Shown here: positions 29,454-38,189 of the stretch, in pieces
How the letters are laid out: each line of letters begins with the position of its first letter
Numbering within the stretch: position 1 is the first letter of the stretch
From: Pluralibacter gergoviae ATCC 33028 = NBRC 105706
GTDB taxonomy: Bacteria > Pseudomonadota > Gammaproteobacteria > Enterobacterales > Enterobacteriaceae
Direction of reading: 5' to 3'
Assembly (NCBI RefSeq): GCF_001598855.1
Contig: NZ_BCZS01000015.1
Coordinates: forward strand, 1-64,000
DNA: 64,000 nucleotides
Translations under genes and position numbers: made by a program
Notes under the pieces: model-generated
The model's database searches: none
The model's input: only the letters and a program-made list of their open reading frames with translations
What the model was told of the DNA's origin: nothing

Positions 29454-29599
29454 TGGTAGGGAATTGTTGAGATGTACTTACCCTATCAATTTCGCATCAG
29501 CTAACCATAAGGCCGCTCGTGCTATGAAGCATGCGAAACAAAATAAAGTCGAGTAAACAATAGCCCGCAGACTATTCATCTCTGTGCAACCCACTTCCC

Positions 29600-29800
29600 A
29601 CCGAAGGTGTTGATGATTACCGACAGGCAGGTCTTCTGGCTTAGCGTCATCCTCCCCCGTCCTTCCCGATCCGGAGATCAGTGGCATTTACGGGTTCGTC
29701 AGCATCACAGCAGCGGGGGCTGCGGGGGAGTGTCACCCCCTTCCCTGGCACAAATGTGTTGACCTGTTGGCTCTGAGCACCGGCGTCGCCGTGCTCTTAA
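29600..29800 (-). promoter_or_regulatory. Cobalamin riboswitch upstream of cbiA
   Basis: On the minus strand the B12 box GCCAGAAGACCTGCCTGTCG (its first 20 bases), ending GGTAATC, occupies 29615-29640. The GTGCCAGGGAA conserved segment (near 29736-29754) and the central stems, including the GGGGGTGACACTCCCCC arm, lie upstream. An extra perfect hairpin, GAGCACGGCG with CGCCGGTGCTC, precedes it at 29775-29796. The order and spacing fit the AdoCbl riboswitch class. The ends given are approximate. It controls the whole cbi/cob operon, including cobalt uptake. Confidence 0.9.
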
Positions 29801-29927
29801 TGTTGTGACGGATAATTAACAAACGCGTAAAAATCCAGATAAAAATAATCAACCTGTACGAAATGATAATTAAATCCGTCAACAAACTTAAACGTCGTCA
29901 GTTTATCCCTCAAAAATGATTACTTTT

Positions 29928-29985
29928 TTGCGCTATCGCAATTTATTGTTGGCAATAACTGCTTTTTATTATTTTGCGATTCGCA
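29928..29985. promoter_or_regulatory. Cluster of three inverted repeats in the cbiA-pduX divergent region
   Basis: Three short perfect inverted repeats lie within 58 bp: TTGCG-CTAT-CGCAA (29928-29941), TTATTG-TTGG-CAATAA (29943-29958) and TGCGA-T-TCGCA (29975-29985). The rest of 29801-30151 is AT-rich and shows no gene. The position between the cob operon and pduX suits a pathway activator such as PocR, but I cannot confirm the protein. Confidence 0.45.
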
Positions 29986-30151
29986 CATCCTCAATATCAA
30001 AAATCGGCAAGCGGTGCCCCAATATATTCCGAGTTTAAAGAGATAATACTTAAATACCAGGCGCTTTCAGCTGAAATAATTGACAAATATCAGGGTGCGA
30101 GCAAGATCGGCGTGACACTATGCGGCGAAATTTTATTCCGGAGAAAAAGAT

Positions 30152-31018
30152 GTGGCCGTTGCCCAGTGCCCCGCATCATGCGGCGAGTTGATTCAGGGCT
30201 GGATCCTTGGCAGCGAAAAGCTGGTTTCCTGTCCGATAGCGTGGTACAGCACCGTAGAGGTCTGTCAGGGTAAGCCGCTCGCACAGGAGCGCCAGCTGGC
30301 GCGCGCAATGGTTATCAGGGTATTGCAACATTTTAACTGCCCGCCTGACATAAGCCGCGATATTCGAATAGAGATTCACTCAACCATTCCGGTAGCCAAA
30401 GGCATGGCCAGCAGCACCGCAGACATTGCCGCGACTGCGGTTGCCACTGCACATTACCTTGGATATGCGCTTGATGAAGATGAGCTGGCCCGGCTGTGTG
30501 TATCCATAGAGCCCACCGACAGCACCATTTTTCACAACCCCACTCTTTTCGCCCACAATGATGCCTCCGTGAGCATTTCGTGTCCCCCCTCACCCGAACT
30601 CGACGTGCTGGTGCTGGAAAGCCGGGAAACGCTCCTCACCCGCGAATATCATCGACGTGTCCGCTTACCCGCTCTGCTGCTGGGTGCTCCGACTCTGGCG
30701 CGGGCGTGGGAAAAAGTGCAGAGCGGGTGTCTGACGAACAACCCGGCAACCATTGGTGAGGCCGCTACCCTCAGCGCTATTGCCAGCCAGGCACTGCTGC
30801 CCAAACCTGACTTTGCAGCGCTGCTGGCCTTGTCTGAGGCATGCGGCCTATACGGGGTGAACGTCGCGCACAGCGGTAGCGTGGCGGGCCTGCTGCTCGA
30901 CAGGAACAAGCACGATGTCGGGTACATTCAGTGGCTGCTGGCCAGAAAAAATCTGCTGCGGCACTGGCCAGATCAGCACTTAGTCAGGATGGTGAGCGGC
31001 GGCGTGACGCTGCAATAG
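30152..31018 (+). CDS. pduX: L-threonine kinase (GHMP family)
   Basis: PduX phosphorylates L-threonine to O-3-phosphothreonine, the substrate of CobD in side-chain synthesis. The 288-residue protein matches Salmonella PduX from VAVAQCPASCGELIQGWILGS onward and has the GHMP ATP loop IPVAKGMASSTAD (about residues 79-91). The start is a GTG at 30152 with GGAG eight bases upstream. The frame continues back 12 codons to a stop without another start, although Salmonella PduX has an N-terminal extension of about that size. In Salmonella the gene sits at the end of the pdu operon; here no pdu gene is present. Confidence 0.92.
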   Translation: MAVAQCPASCGELIQGWILGSEKLVSCPIAWYSTVEVCQGKPLAQERQLARAMVIRVLQHFNCPPDISRDIRIEIHSTIPVAKGMASSTADIAATAVATAHYLGYALDEDELARLCVSIEPTDSTIFHNPTLFAHNDASVSISCPPSPELDVLVLESRETLLTREYHRRVRLPALLLGAPTLARAWEKVQSGCLTNNPATIGEAATLSAIASQALLPKPDFAALLALSEACGLYGVNVAHSGSVAGLLLDRNKHDVGYIQWLLARKNLLRHWPDQHLVRMVSGGVTLQ

Positions 31019-31025
31019 GCGCGGA

Positions 31026-32099
31026 TCACTCACCGCCGAGCACCTCTGCCAGGGCCGCAATCAGGCGCTCGTTCTCTCGCCCGGAGCGGACCGCAACCCG
31101 GTAGTAGGTATTATCCAGTCCGGGATAATTTTCGCAGTGACGGATAAGTATGTGGCGCGTTACGAGGGCATCCTGAAGGTGAAGCCCGGGACGCAGGCAG
31201 CGGAAAAAGATAAAATTTGCCGCGGGCCTCCAGACTTTCAGCTGCGCAAACTGCGACATGGCCTGAAACAGGCCCGCACGCTCCCGGGCAAAAAAAGCGT
31301 GGCTGCGGGCGATATACGCCTCATCCGTCAGCAGATGCTCACCCGCCAGAGCCGCCAGGGCGTTGACCGACCACGGCTCACGCGTTGCCTTCAGGGTACG
31401 GATTGTGGTGACGTTACTGCTCAACAGATAGCCAAGGCGCAGTCCGGGCAGGGCAAAAAATTTGGTCAGCGAGCGAAGTAAATAGAGGAAGCGGGCATCC
31501 GGCAGCCGCGCTGCAAGGGCTGAGCCCTGGGGGAGAAAATCTATAAAAGCCTCATCCACAATCAGCGCTATCTGCATGGACTCGCAGAGGTCAGTCAGCG
31601 CGTTAAGCAGGGCCGCGTCGGGCATCTGGCCGGTTGGATTATTGGGCGTGGCGATAAACAGGCAGTCCGGCTTTTGCTCGCGTACGGCGTCCAGCAGCCG
31701 GGGAGTAACCTGAAAGTCGCTATCCTCATCAAGACGGTGCTCGATAATTTCACAACCCTGCTGGCGCAGGGCGCGGCGGTACTCGGCAAACCCCGGCACC
31801 AGCAGCATCGCCCGCCGGGGCTTCAGGGCGCGTACCAGACCATAAATCAGCTCTGTCTCTCCGTTTCCGGCAATAACCTGGTCATAGCCGCAGCGGTTCG
31901 CGCTGGCAAGCGCCTGGTGAAGATGCCGGTACTCGACGTCAGGGTAGCGCTCAATGACCGACAGATTGTCAGCAATCAGCGCGGCTATCCGCTCCGGCAA
32001 TCCGAGCGGGTTAATATTGGCGCTGAAATCCAGCAACAGCGCCGGATCAACCCCCAGCCTCAATCCCGTTTCGACAATATTCCCCCCGTGCTCACTCAT
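31026..32099 (-). CDS. cobD: Threonine-phosphate decarboxylase
   Basis: CobD decarboxylates L-threonine O-3-phosphate to (R)-1-amino-2-propanol O-2-phosphate, used by CbiB. The 357-residue class I aminotransferase-fold enzyme has the PLP lysine K213 in SLTKFFALPGLRLGY, the TPNNPTGQ motif at 151-158 and VDEAF at 181-185. It overlaps the preceding cobA-type gene by 8 bp and ends 7 bp from the convergent pduX. Confidence 0.93.
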   Translation of the reverse strand: MSEHGGNIVETGLRLGVDPALLLDFSANINPLGLPERIAALIADNLSVIERYPDVEYRHLHQALASANRCGYDQVIAGNGETELIYGLVRALKPRRAMLLVPGFAEYRRALRQQGCEIIEHRLDEDSDFQVTPRLLDAVREQKPDCLFIATPNNPTGQMPDAALLNALTDLCESMQIALIVDEAFIDFLPQGSALAARLPDARFLYLLRSLTKFFALPGLRLGYLLSSNVTTIRTLKATREPWSVNALAALAGEHLLTDEAYIARSHAFFARERAGLFQAMSQFAQLKVWRPAANFIFFRCLRPGLHLQDALVTRHILIRHCENYPGLDNTYYRVAVRSGRENERLIAALAEVLGGE

Positions 32100-32838
32100 A
32101 TGAGCTCCTGGCCAGCAAAGCCCGCAGGTTTACCACTTCGCCAATCACAATCAGCGCAGGAGCGTGCAGCCCCGCGCGCTCAGCCTCAGCATGAAGAGTG
32201 GCAAGCGTGCCGGTGACTACCCGCTGACGCGGCTGGCTGGCATACATCACGACTGCGGCAGCCGTTGAGGCGGCCTTGCCGCCTTCAATAAGTTGCCGGC
32301 AGATCTCGTGTAGCCGGGTCATTCCCATCAGCACCACCAGAGTACCCGGCACATTTGCCAGCGCGCGCCAATCCTGGGGTTCGTTTCCGTCGCACTGGTG
32401 GCCGGTAACAATATGAAAAGCGGACGCGTAGTCGCGGTGCGTTACCGGTATCCCGGCGTACGCCAGTCCGCCGATTGCCGAGCTGATGCCGGGAACCACG
32501 TCAAAGGATAGCCCTGCTTTTGCCAGCTCCTCAGCTTCTTCACCGCCGCGGCCAAACACGTAGGGATCGCCCCCCTTCAGACGAACGACCCGCTTTCCCT
32601 CCCTGGCATATTTAACCAGCAGGGTGTTGATCTGCGACTGGGGCACGGGGTGATGATCGGGGTTTTTCCCGACATTGATAATCAGGCAATCGGCAGGAGC
32701 CTCGGCCAGAAGTTCTGTGCTCACCAACCTGTCGTGGATCAGCACCTGCGCCTGACGTATGCAGTCTAACCCTTTTACTGTAATTAGCGCAGCATCACCA
32801 GGACCCGCCCCCACCAGCCAGACATAACCTTTATCCAT
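32092..32838 (-). CDS. cobA: Stand-alone uroporphyrinogen-III C-methyltransferase (SUMT)
   Basis: SUMT methylates uroporphyrinogen III at C-2 and C-7, giving precorrin-2, the entry point to cobalamin. The 248-residue protein has the VGAGPGDAALITVKG loop at its N terminus, RLKGGDPYVFGRGGEE and VPGISSAIGGLAYAGIPVTHRD. It lacks the dehydrogenase/chelatase domain found in CysG. The start at 32836-32838 has a GGGG upstream; an ATG four codons earlier is possible. The symbol follows the Pseudomonas usage, and it is not the Salmonella cobA adenosyltransferase. It heads an operon with cobD. Confidence 0.88.
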   Translation of the reverse strand: MDKGYVWLVGAGPGDAALITVKGLDCIRQAQVLIHDRLVSTELLAEAPADCLIINVGKNPDHHPVPQSQINTLLVKYAREGKRVVRLKGGDPYVFGRGGEEAEELAKAGLSFDVVPGISSAIGGLAYAGIPVTHRDYASAFHIVTGHQCDGNEPQDWRALANVPGTLVVLMGMTRLHEICRQLIEGGKAASTAAAVVMYASQPRQRVVTGTLATLHAEAERAGLHAPALIVIGEVVNLRALLARSSYE

Positions 32839-33090
32839 ATAAAACCCCATGCCCGAAAATTGTGCATAATAAATAAGTGAGCGGAATGGGGGCGATTATA
32901 CTGCGTGCCGCAAAGGAGAGAAATTGATGCAGCCATTCTGTTTAATGGCTTTATAAATAATAGATGATTAATATCAAAGAACAGCATCGCGATGTTGCAC
33001 AATAGCCGCATTAACAACAATATATTAACAGTTATACAATAAGCACCGCGTTTGCTAACAATAAAGCGAATAATTTGTGAGAGGTTTTAT

Positions 33091-33118
33091 ATTGCCGAAC
33101 GGGTAACCGTTCGGCAAT
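33091..33118. terminator. Perfect 12-bp hairpin downstream of ybiT
   Basis: ATTGCCGAACGG (33091-33102) and CCGTTCGGCAAT (33107-33118) flank GTAA, 10 bp past the ybiT stop. The minus-strand sequence after it is ATAAAACC, so the T run is poor. Confidence 0.55.
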
Positions 33119-33128
33119 AAGCGGAAGA

Positions 33129-34721
33129 TTATTCGACGCCCTTGCTGCGCAGATAGTCTTCGTAGTTGCCGCTGAAGTCGATAACCCGCTCCGGCGTGAT
33201 CTCAATCACCCGCGTCGCCAGCGAGGAGACGAACTCGCGGTCGTGGGAGACGAAGATAAGCGTCCCCTGGTACATCTCCAGCGCCATGTTCAGCGATTCG
33301 ATAGATTCCATGTCCAGGTGGTTTGTCGGTTCGTCCATGATCAGGATGTTCGGTTTTTCCATCATCAGCTTACCGAACAGCATACGGCCCTTCTCGCCCC
33401 CGGAGAGCACCTTCACCGGCTTTTTGATGTCGTCCTGGCTAAACAGCAGGCGGCCGAGGAAGCCGCGCACGACCTGCTCGTCGTCGCCTTCCTGCTTCCA
33501 CTGGCTCATCCAGTCGAAAACGGTGAGGTCGTTTTCAAACTCGTACTCGTGATCCTGGGCATAGTAGCCAATTTTGGCGTTTTCCGACCACTTAACGCTG
33601 CCGCTGTCCGGCTCAAGGGCGCCGACCAGCGTTTTCAGCAGCGTGGATTTACCCACGCCGTTGGTGCCGAGTACCGCCAGCTTTTCGCCCACTTCCATCA
33701 GCAGCTTGACGCCCTTAAACAGCGGGCCGTTGTCGAAGCCTTTGGACAGATTCTCGACTTCCAGCGCGTTGCGGAACAGCTTCTTGTCCTGCTCAAAGCG
33801 GATGAACGGGTTCTGGCGGCTGGAGGCCTTGACCTCTTCCAGCTTGATCTTATCGATCTGGCGGGCGCGGGAGGTCGCCTGGCGCGACTTGGAGGCGTTG
33901 GCGCTGAAGCGGCTAACGAAAGACTGCAGATCGGCAATCTGCGCCTTCTTCTTGGCGTTGTCCGCCAGCAGGCGCTCGCGGGCCTGGGTCGCGGCGGTCA
34001 TGTACTCGTCGTAGTTGCCCGGGTAGACGCGCAGCTCGCCGTAGTCGAGATCCGCCATGTGGGTGCAGACCATGTTGAGGAAGTGGCGGTCGTGCGAAAT
34101 GATGATCATGGTGCTGTCGCGGTCGTTGAGGGTCTGCTCAAGCCAGCGGATGGTGTCAATATCGAGGTTGTTGGTCGGTTCATCGAGCAGCAGGATGTCC
34201 GGGTTGGAGAACAGCGCCTGGGCCAGCAGCACGCGCAGCTTCCAGCCTGGGGCCACTTCGCTCATCGGGCCGTAGTGCTGCTCCAGCGGGATGCCAACGC
34301 CCAGCAGCAGTTCGCCGGCGCGGGCCTCGGCGGAGTAGCCGTCCATTTCGCCATATTTGACTTCGAGATCCGCGACCTTATAGCCGTCCTCTTCGCTCAT
34401 CTCCGGCAGGGCGTAGATGCGGTCGCGCTCCTGCTTCACTTCCCACAGCTCGCCGTGGCCCATGATCACGGTATCAAGCACCGAGAAGGCTTCAAAGGCG
34501 AACTGATCCTGGCGCAGCTTACCGATGCGCTCGTTGGGATCGAGAGAGACGTTGCCCAGCGTCGGCTCAAGGTCGCCGCCGAGGATTTTCATAAAGGTGG
34601 ACTTGCCGCTGCCGTTGGCGCCAATCAGGCCGTAGCGGTTGCCGCCGCCAAACTTGACGGAGATGTTTTCGAACAGCGGCTTACTGCCGAACTGCATGGT
34701 GACGTTGCTGGTAACTAACAC
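33129..34721 (-). CDS. ybiT: ABC-F family ATPase YbiT
   Basis: YbiT is a soluble ABC-F protein of the translation-factor type with two ATPase domains and no membrane part. The 530-residue product equals E. coli YbiT in length. Walker A motifs are GANGSGKST and GTNGVGKST; Walker B motifs are [11 protein letters not shown] and [11 protein letters not shown]; the linker between the domains is rich in K and R. The start was set at the GTG at 34719-34721 ([11 protein letters not shown]), with AGGA upstream, which gives the E. coli N terminus; a longer frame starts 14 codons earlier. Confidence 0.95.
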   Translation of the reverse strand: MLVTSNVTMQFGSKPLFENISVKFGGGNRYGLIGANGSGKSTFMKILGGDLEPTLGNVSLDPNERIGKLRQDQFAFEAFSVLDTVIMGHGELWEVKQERDRIYALPEMSEEDGYKVADLEVKYGEMDGYSAEARAGELLLGVGIPLEQHYGPMSEVAPGWKLRVLLAQALFSNPDILLLDEPTNNLDIDTIRWLEQTLNDRDSTMIIISHDRHFLNMVCTHMADLDYGELRVYPGNYDEYMTAATQARERLLADNAKKKAQIADLQSFVSRFSANASKSRQATSRARQIDKIKLEEVKASSRQNPFIRFEQDKKLFRNALEVENLSKGFDNGPLFKGVKLLMEVGEKLAVLGTNGVGKSTLLKTLVGALEPDSGSVKWSENAKIGYYAQDHEYEFENDLTVFDWMSQWKQEGDDEQVVRGFLGRLLFSQDDIKKPVKVLSGGEKGRMLFGKLMMEKPNILIMDEPTNHLDMESIESLNMALEMYQGTLIFVSHDREFVSSLATRVIEITPERVIDFSGNYEDYLRSKGVE

Positions 34722-34844
34722 GGGGATATCCTGCGAGATGTGACAAACGTCGTATTTTGCCATATCTCAGATTAAAAATCGCCCCAAGCGTGCGGGTGCT
34801 ACCCTAAAGAAGGGGGAAAAAATGTGATTTCGTCCACATCCGAA

Positions 34845-34873
34845 TTCCCTGTAACCGGAAATGCACATATAAT
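34845..34873 (+). promoter_or_regulatory. Likely sigma-70 promoter of ldtB
   Basis: A perfect TATAAT (34868-34873) lies 17 bp after a weak -35 (TTCCCT, 34845-34850), 66 bp upstream of the ldtB start. Confidence 0.5.
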
Positions 34874-34939
34874 GCGCTCCCATCAATCGTTTTTATTAAC
34901 GCAACCAACAGCCTGTCGGGCAGTGATACTTCGAACAAT

Positions 34940-35860
34940 ATGAAAATGAAATTATCTACGCTTTTCGCGGCGGCCTTTGCCGTCATAGGCTTTTGCAAAA
35001 GCGCCTCTGCAGTGACCTATCCGCTGCCTACTGACGGAAGTCGTCTGATTGGCCAGAACCAGGTGGTCACTATCCCTGACGATAACAAACAGCCGCTGGA
35101 GTACTTCGCCGCACAGTATCAGATGGGACTGTCCAACATGACCGAGGCTAACCCCGGTGTGGACGTTTACCTGCCGAAAGGCGGCACCGTGCTCAATATT
35201 CCGCAGCAGCTGATCCTGCCGGATACCGTGCATGAAGGGATCATCATCAACAGCGCCGAGATGCGCCTTTACTACTATCCGAAAGGCACCAACACGGTGA
35301 TCGTGCTGCCGATCGGTATCGGCCAGTTGGGTAAAGACACGCCGATCAACTGGACCACCAAAGTTGAGCGCAAGAAAGCCGGCCCGACCTGGACGCCGAC
35401 TGCCAAGATGCACGCGGAGTACGCCGCCGCGGGCAACCCGCTGCCCGCCGTGGTGCCGGCCGGCCCGGATAACCCGATGGGCCTCTACGCGCTCTACATC
35501 GGCCGCCTGTACGCCATCCACGGCACCAACGCCAACTTCGGTATCGGCCTGCGCGTGAGCCACGGCTGCGTGCGCCTGCGCAATGACGACATCAAGTTCC
35601 TGTTCCAGAACGTGCCGGTTGGCACCCGGGTGCAGTTCATCGACGAACCGGTCAAAGCCACCACCGAGCCGGACGGCAGCCGCTACGTGGAAGTGCATAA
35701 TCCGCTTTCCACCACCGACGCCCAGTTTAACGGCGATGAAGTGGTACCGATCACCCTGAGCAGCGCCGTGCGCAAGGTCACCGATCAGGCCGACGTCGAT
35801 ACCGGCGTACTGGACCAGGCGGTACAGAACCGCTCCGGGATGCCGGTGCGCCTGAACTGA
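34940..35860 (+). CDS. ldtB: L,D-transpeptidase YbiS (attaches Braun lipoprotein to peptidoglycan)
   Basis: LdtB is a periplasmic L,D-transpeptidase that links Lpp to meso-diaminopimelate of peptidoglycan. The 306-residue protein has a signal peptide ending near SASA (residue 24), a LysM-like region (about 40-90) and the YkuD catalytic domain with H194, H208 and nucleophile C210 in SHGCVRLRN. It is closely collinear with E. coli YbiS. No Shine-Dalgarno sequence is obvious before its ATG. Confidence 0.95.
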   Translation: MKMKLSTLFAAAFAVIGFCKSASAVTYPLPTDGSRLIGQNQVVTIPDDNKQPLEYFAAQYQMGLSNMTEANPGVDVYLPKGGTVLNIPQQLILPDTVHEGIIINSAEMRLYYYPKGTNTVIVLPIGIGQLGKDTPINWTTKVERKKAGPTWTPTAKMHAEYAAAGNPLPAVVPAGPDNPMGLYALYIGRLYAIHGTNANFGIGLRVSHGCVRLRNDDIKFLFQNVPVGTRVQFIDEPVKATTEPDGSRYVEVHNPLSTTDAQFNGDEVVPITLSSAVRKVTDQADVDTGVLDQAVQNRSGMPVRLN

Positions 35861-35880
35861 CCGACTGTTCCGCAATAGCA

Positions 35881-35911
35881 AAGGGCGAGTGTGAACTCGC
35901 CCTTTTTGTTT
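35881..35911 (+). terminator. Terminator after ldtB
   Basis: AAGGGCGAGT (35881-35890) and ACTCGCCCTT (35895-35904) flank GTGA and are followed by TTTGTTTTT. It lies between ldtB and a convergent regulator gene and could serve both. Confidence 0.85.
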
Positions 35912-35920
35912 TTATTACGC

Positions 35921-36634
35921 TTAACCGTTGTTGACGATCGTGATGCCGCCGTGGTCGTAGCGGTAGCGGCAGCGGGCATACTCCAGCGGCGTGCCGTCCT
36001 CCAGATAGATAACCTGCTCCACCTCCAGCAGCGGATCGGACGCCTCGCACTGCAGGTGCTGCTGCTCAGGCGCGCCGGGTTTGACGGCGCGCACGATCCG
36101 ATGCGAACCCATCATCTTCAGCCCAAGCCCGGCGACATACTCAAATACCGACCCCTCAAGATGGCCCTTGTTCATCCCGGGCACCAGCGCGACCGGCATC
36201 ACCGTCGCGTCCAGCGACAGCGGCTCGCCGTTGAGCAGACGCAGGCGCATAAAGTCATACACCGGCGCGTCGGGGTCGATTAACAGCGCCGCCTGCTCCT
36301 CGTCGGTCGGGAAGCGCACGTCAAAACGCAGCACGCGGCTCGTTATCTCTCCCCTTCCCTCCCAGGTTTTGGTGGCGCCGAAGTAGTCGCTGCCCGGCAG
36401 ATCCCACTGCGACAGCTGGCGGAAATTCTTACGCACGAAGGTGCCCTGCCCCTTGCGGGTATAGATAAGCCCCTCAACGATCAGCTGGCGCATCGCCTGC
36501 TGAATAGTCATCCGGCTGGTGCCGAACTCCGCGGCCAGGGCAAACTGATCGGGCAGCGGCTGCCCGTCCGGGTAGCGCCGGCTGACGATCCGCGTTTTGA
36601 TCTCCCGCGCGATGGTCTGATACTTCGCCGCCAT
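35921..36634 (-). CDS. GntR-family regulator with UTRA domain
   Basis: This 237-residue repressor has an N-terminal winged helix (about residues 5-70, with FALAAEFGTSRMTIQQAMRQL) and a C-terminal UTRA effector domain of the HutC/TreR subfamily. It lies 30 bp downstream of a GH1 6-phospho-beta-glucosidase gene on the same strand, so the two form an operon. It probably binds the two ATGACTAGTCAT palindromes ahead of that gene and responds to a phosphorylated sugar. It is absent from this position in E. coli K-12. Confidence 0.85.
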   Translation of the reverse strand: MAAKYQTIAREIKTRIVSRRYPDGQPLPDQFALAAEFGTSRMTIQQAMRQLIVEGLIYTRKGQGTFVRKNFRQLSQWDLPGSDYFGATKTWEGRGEITSRVLRFDVRFPTDEEQAALLIDPDAPVYDFMRLRLLNGEPLSLDATVMPVALVPGMNKGHLEGSVFEYVAGLGLKMMGSHRIVRAVKPGAPEQQHLQCEASDPLLEVEQVIYLEDGTPLEYARCRYRYDHGGITIVNNG

Positions 36635-36664
36635 GAACTGCTCCTTAAAGAAGAATGCTGCAGA

Positions 36665-38038
36665 TTACATTGCTTCACCGTTGCTGTGAATCAGCGCCTT
36701 CAGCCAGCCGTAGCTTTTCTTCGGTACCCGCTTCAGATCTTTTAAGTCATGATTTTCACGGTTGACGTACACCACGCCGTAGCGTTTGCGCATGTCTCCC
36801 TGGGAGCTGAGGATATCGATAAGTCCCCATCCGAGGTAGCCCATCACCTCGGCGCCGTCCTCAAAAATCGCCTGCTTCATGGCGGCGATATGATCCCGGT
36901 GATAGCGAATGCGGTAGTCGTCGGCGATCGGGTTGACGCCGTCCCAGGACTCGATCGCCCCGATGCCGTTTTCTATCGGGAAGACCGGCAGCCGCCAGTT
37001 ATTGGCGTACCCGGTGATAATGGTGCGAAAGCCGAGCGGGTCTATCTGCCAGTTCCACGCCGTCGCCTCCAGGTAAGGGTTGGGCCGGTCGCCGGACTGC
37101 ATATAGTTGTTCACCGCCGTACCGGGCGGGATCGCCGAGCTGTCGAGGGTGCGGCTGGCGTAATAGCTGAAGGCGAGGAAGTCATTTTTCACGCTGGCCA
37201 GTAGATCCAGGTCTTCAGGCAGGTAGATGTCCTCGAAGCCCTCCCGCGCAACCACCGCCATTACCTCGGGGCTGTAGCCCTGGCCGGCGAACACCCGCAG
37301 CAGGTTCTGATTGAGGAACTCGTCCAGCTGCCGGGCGCACAGAATATCCTGCGGTTTGCAGGTCGCCGGATAGACCAGCGCGTGGGCCAGCATGCCGCCC
37401 ATCAGCTGCTGCGGACAGGTTTCCTGGAGATAGCGCGTCAGCCGCCCGTGGGCCACCATTACGTGGTGCTGGATTGCATAAAGCTCGCGCAGCGTTTTCT
37501 CACCGCGCAGGTAGCCCGAAATCAGAAAGGCGTCCGGCATGTGGTAGAGGTTCTGTTCGTTGAAGGTCAGCCAGTACTTCACCTTGTCGCCGAAGCAGTC
37601 GATCATTTTTTTGCCGTAGCGGACAAAGGCCTCCATCACCCGGCGGTCGCTGAAGCCGTTATACGCTTCCGCCAGCGCCAGCGGCATATCGAAGTGGTAG
37701 AGGCAGATCATCGGCGCAATGCCGCGGGCGATCAGGGCGTCGATAAAGCGGTGATAAAAGGCGATCCCCTCTTCATTAAACGCGCCGTCGCCGTCGGGGC
37801 AGACCCGGCTCCAGGCGATCTGAAAGCGGTAGCAGTTCATCCCCAGGTCCTGCATCAGGTCGAAGTCCTCTTCGTAGCGGTGGTAGGAGTCGGTGGCCAC
37901 CTTCCAGTCGGAGGCAAACTCGGAGGGTTCTCGGATGTCGTATACCGACTTCCCTTTCCCGCCCTCGTTCCACGCCCCTTCGGTCTGCATACTGGAAACC
38001 GAGTTGCCCCATAAAAAATCCGCCGGCAGCGTCTTCAT
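36665..38038 (-). CDS. 6-phospho-beta-glucosidase (glycoside hydrolase family 1)
   Basis: This cytoplasmic GH1 enzyme hydrolyses phosphorylated beta-glucosides delivered by a phosphotransferase system. The 457-residue protein has the acid/base E161 in LTFNEQN and the nucleophile E356 in PIENGIG. The C-terminal KKSYGWLKALIHSNGE, which resembles the KKSF/YxWY region of phospho-glucosidases, supports specificity for 6-phosphosugars. The start at 38036-38038 has a GAGG ribosome binding site; a longer frame would begin inside the operator. No PTS permease gene is adjacent, so the sugar must enter by a system encoded elsewhere. Confidence 0.88.
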   Translation of the reverse strand: MKTLPADFLWGNSVSSMQTEGAWNEGGKGKSVYDIREPSEFASDWKVATDSYHRYEEDFDLMQDLGMNCYRFQIAWSRVCPDGDGAFNEEGIAFYHRFIDALIARGIAPMICLYHFDMPLALAEAYNGFSDRRVMEAFVRYGKKMIDCFGDKVKYWLTFNEQNLYHMPDAFLISGYLRGEKTLRELYAIQHHVMVAHGRLTRYLQETCPQQLMGGMLAHALVYPATCKPQDILCARQLDEFLNQNLLRVFAGQGYSPEVMAVVAREGFEDIYLPEDLDLLASVKNDFLAFSYYASRTLDSSAIPPGTAVNNYMQSGDRPNPYLEATAWNWQIDPLGFRTIITGYANNWRLPVFPIENGIGAIESWDGVNPIADDYRIRYHRDHIAAMKQAIFEDGAEVMGYLGWGLIDILSSQGDMRKRYGVVYVNRENHDLKDLKRVPKKSYGWLKALIHSNGEAM

Positions 38039-38053
38039 CGTATCGCCTCGTCT

Positions 38054-38086
38054 ATGACTAGTCATTTAAATTTTATGACTAGTCAT
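38054..38086. promoter_or_regulatory. Tandem operators of the GH1-gntR operon
   Basis: Two identical perfect 12-bp palindromes ATGACTAGTCAT (38054-38065 and 38075-38086) have start points 21 bp apart, two helical turns. They lie 16 bp upstream of the GH1 start codon. The form fits a GntR/HutC-subfamily site, presumably for the regulator at 35921-36634. Confidence 0.7.
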
Positions 38087-38189
38087 ATACAAAGAAATCG
38101 CGCTGCAGAACAATCCGCGGCGGCGGATTTTGTGAACGAGGTAAAAAAGTCGGCGGCAGAAATGCGGGTCCGCTCGCGGATCCGGCAAA

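Noticed and set aside
29478-29579. A 33-codon ORF (MNSLRAIVYSTL start) between the riboswitch and cbiA
   Set aside because: It has a hydrophobic stretch but only a weak AGAG before the ATG, and it lies in a structured leader. Not listed as a gene; mentioned only as a possible leader peptide.
29974-30273. A 99-codon ORF overlapping the pduX start
   Set aside because: Its second half is out of frame with pduX, and no start signal stands out. pduX is supported by a full-length family match.
12349-32838. CRISPR, prophage or integrative-element signals around the cobalamin block
   Set aside because: No integrase, tRNA gene, direct repeats or phage genes were seen at either edge, so no mechanism of insertion can be supported from the window.
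34804-34998. A 64-codon minus-strand ORF at the ybiT-ldtB divergent region
   Set aside because: It overlaps the ldtB start and promoter and has no ribosome binding site or similarity.
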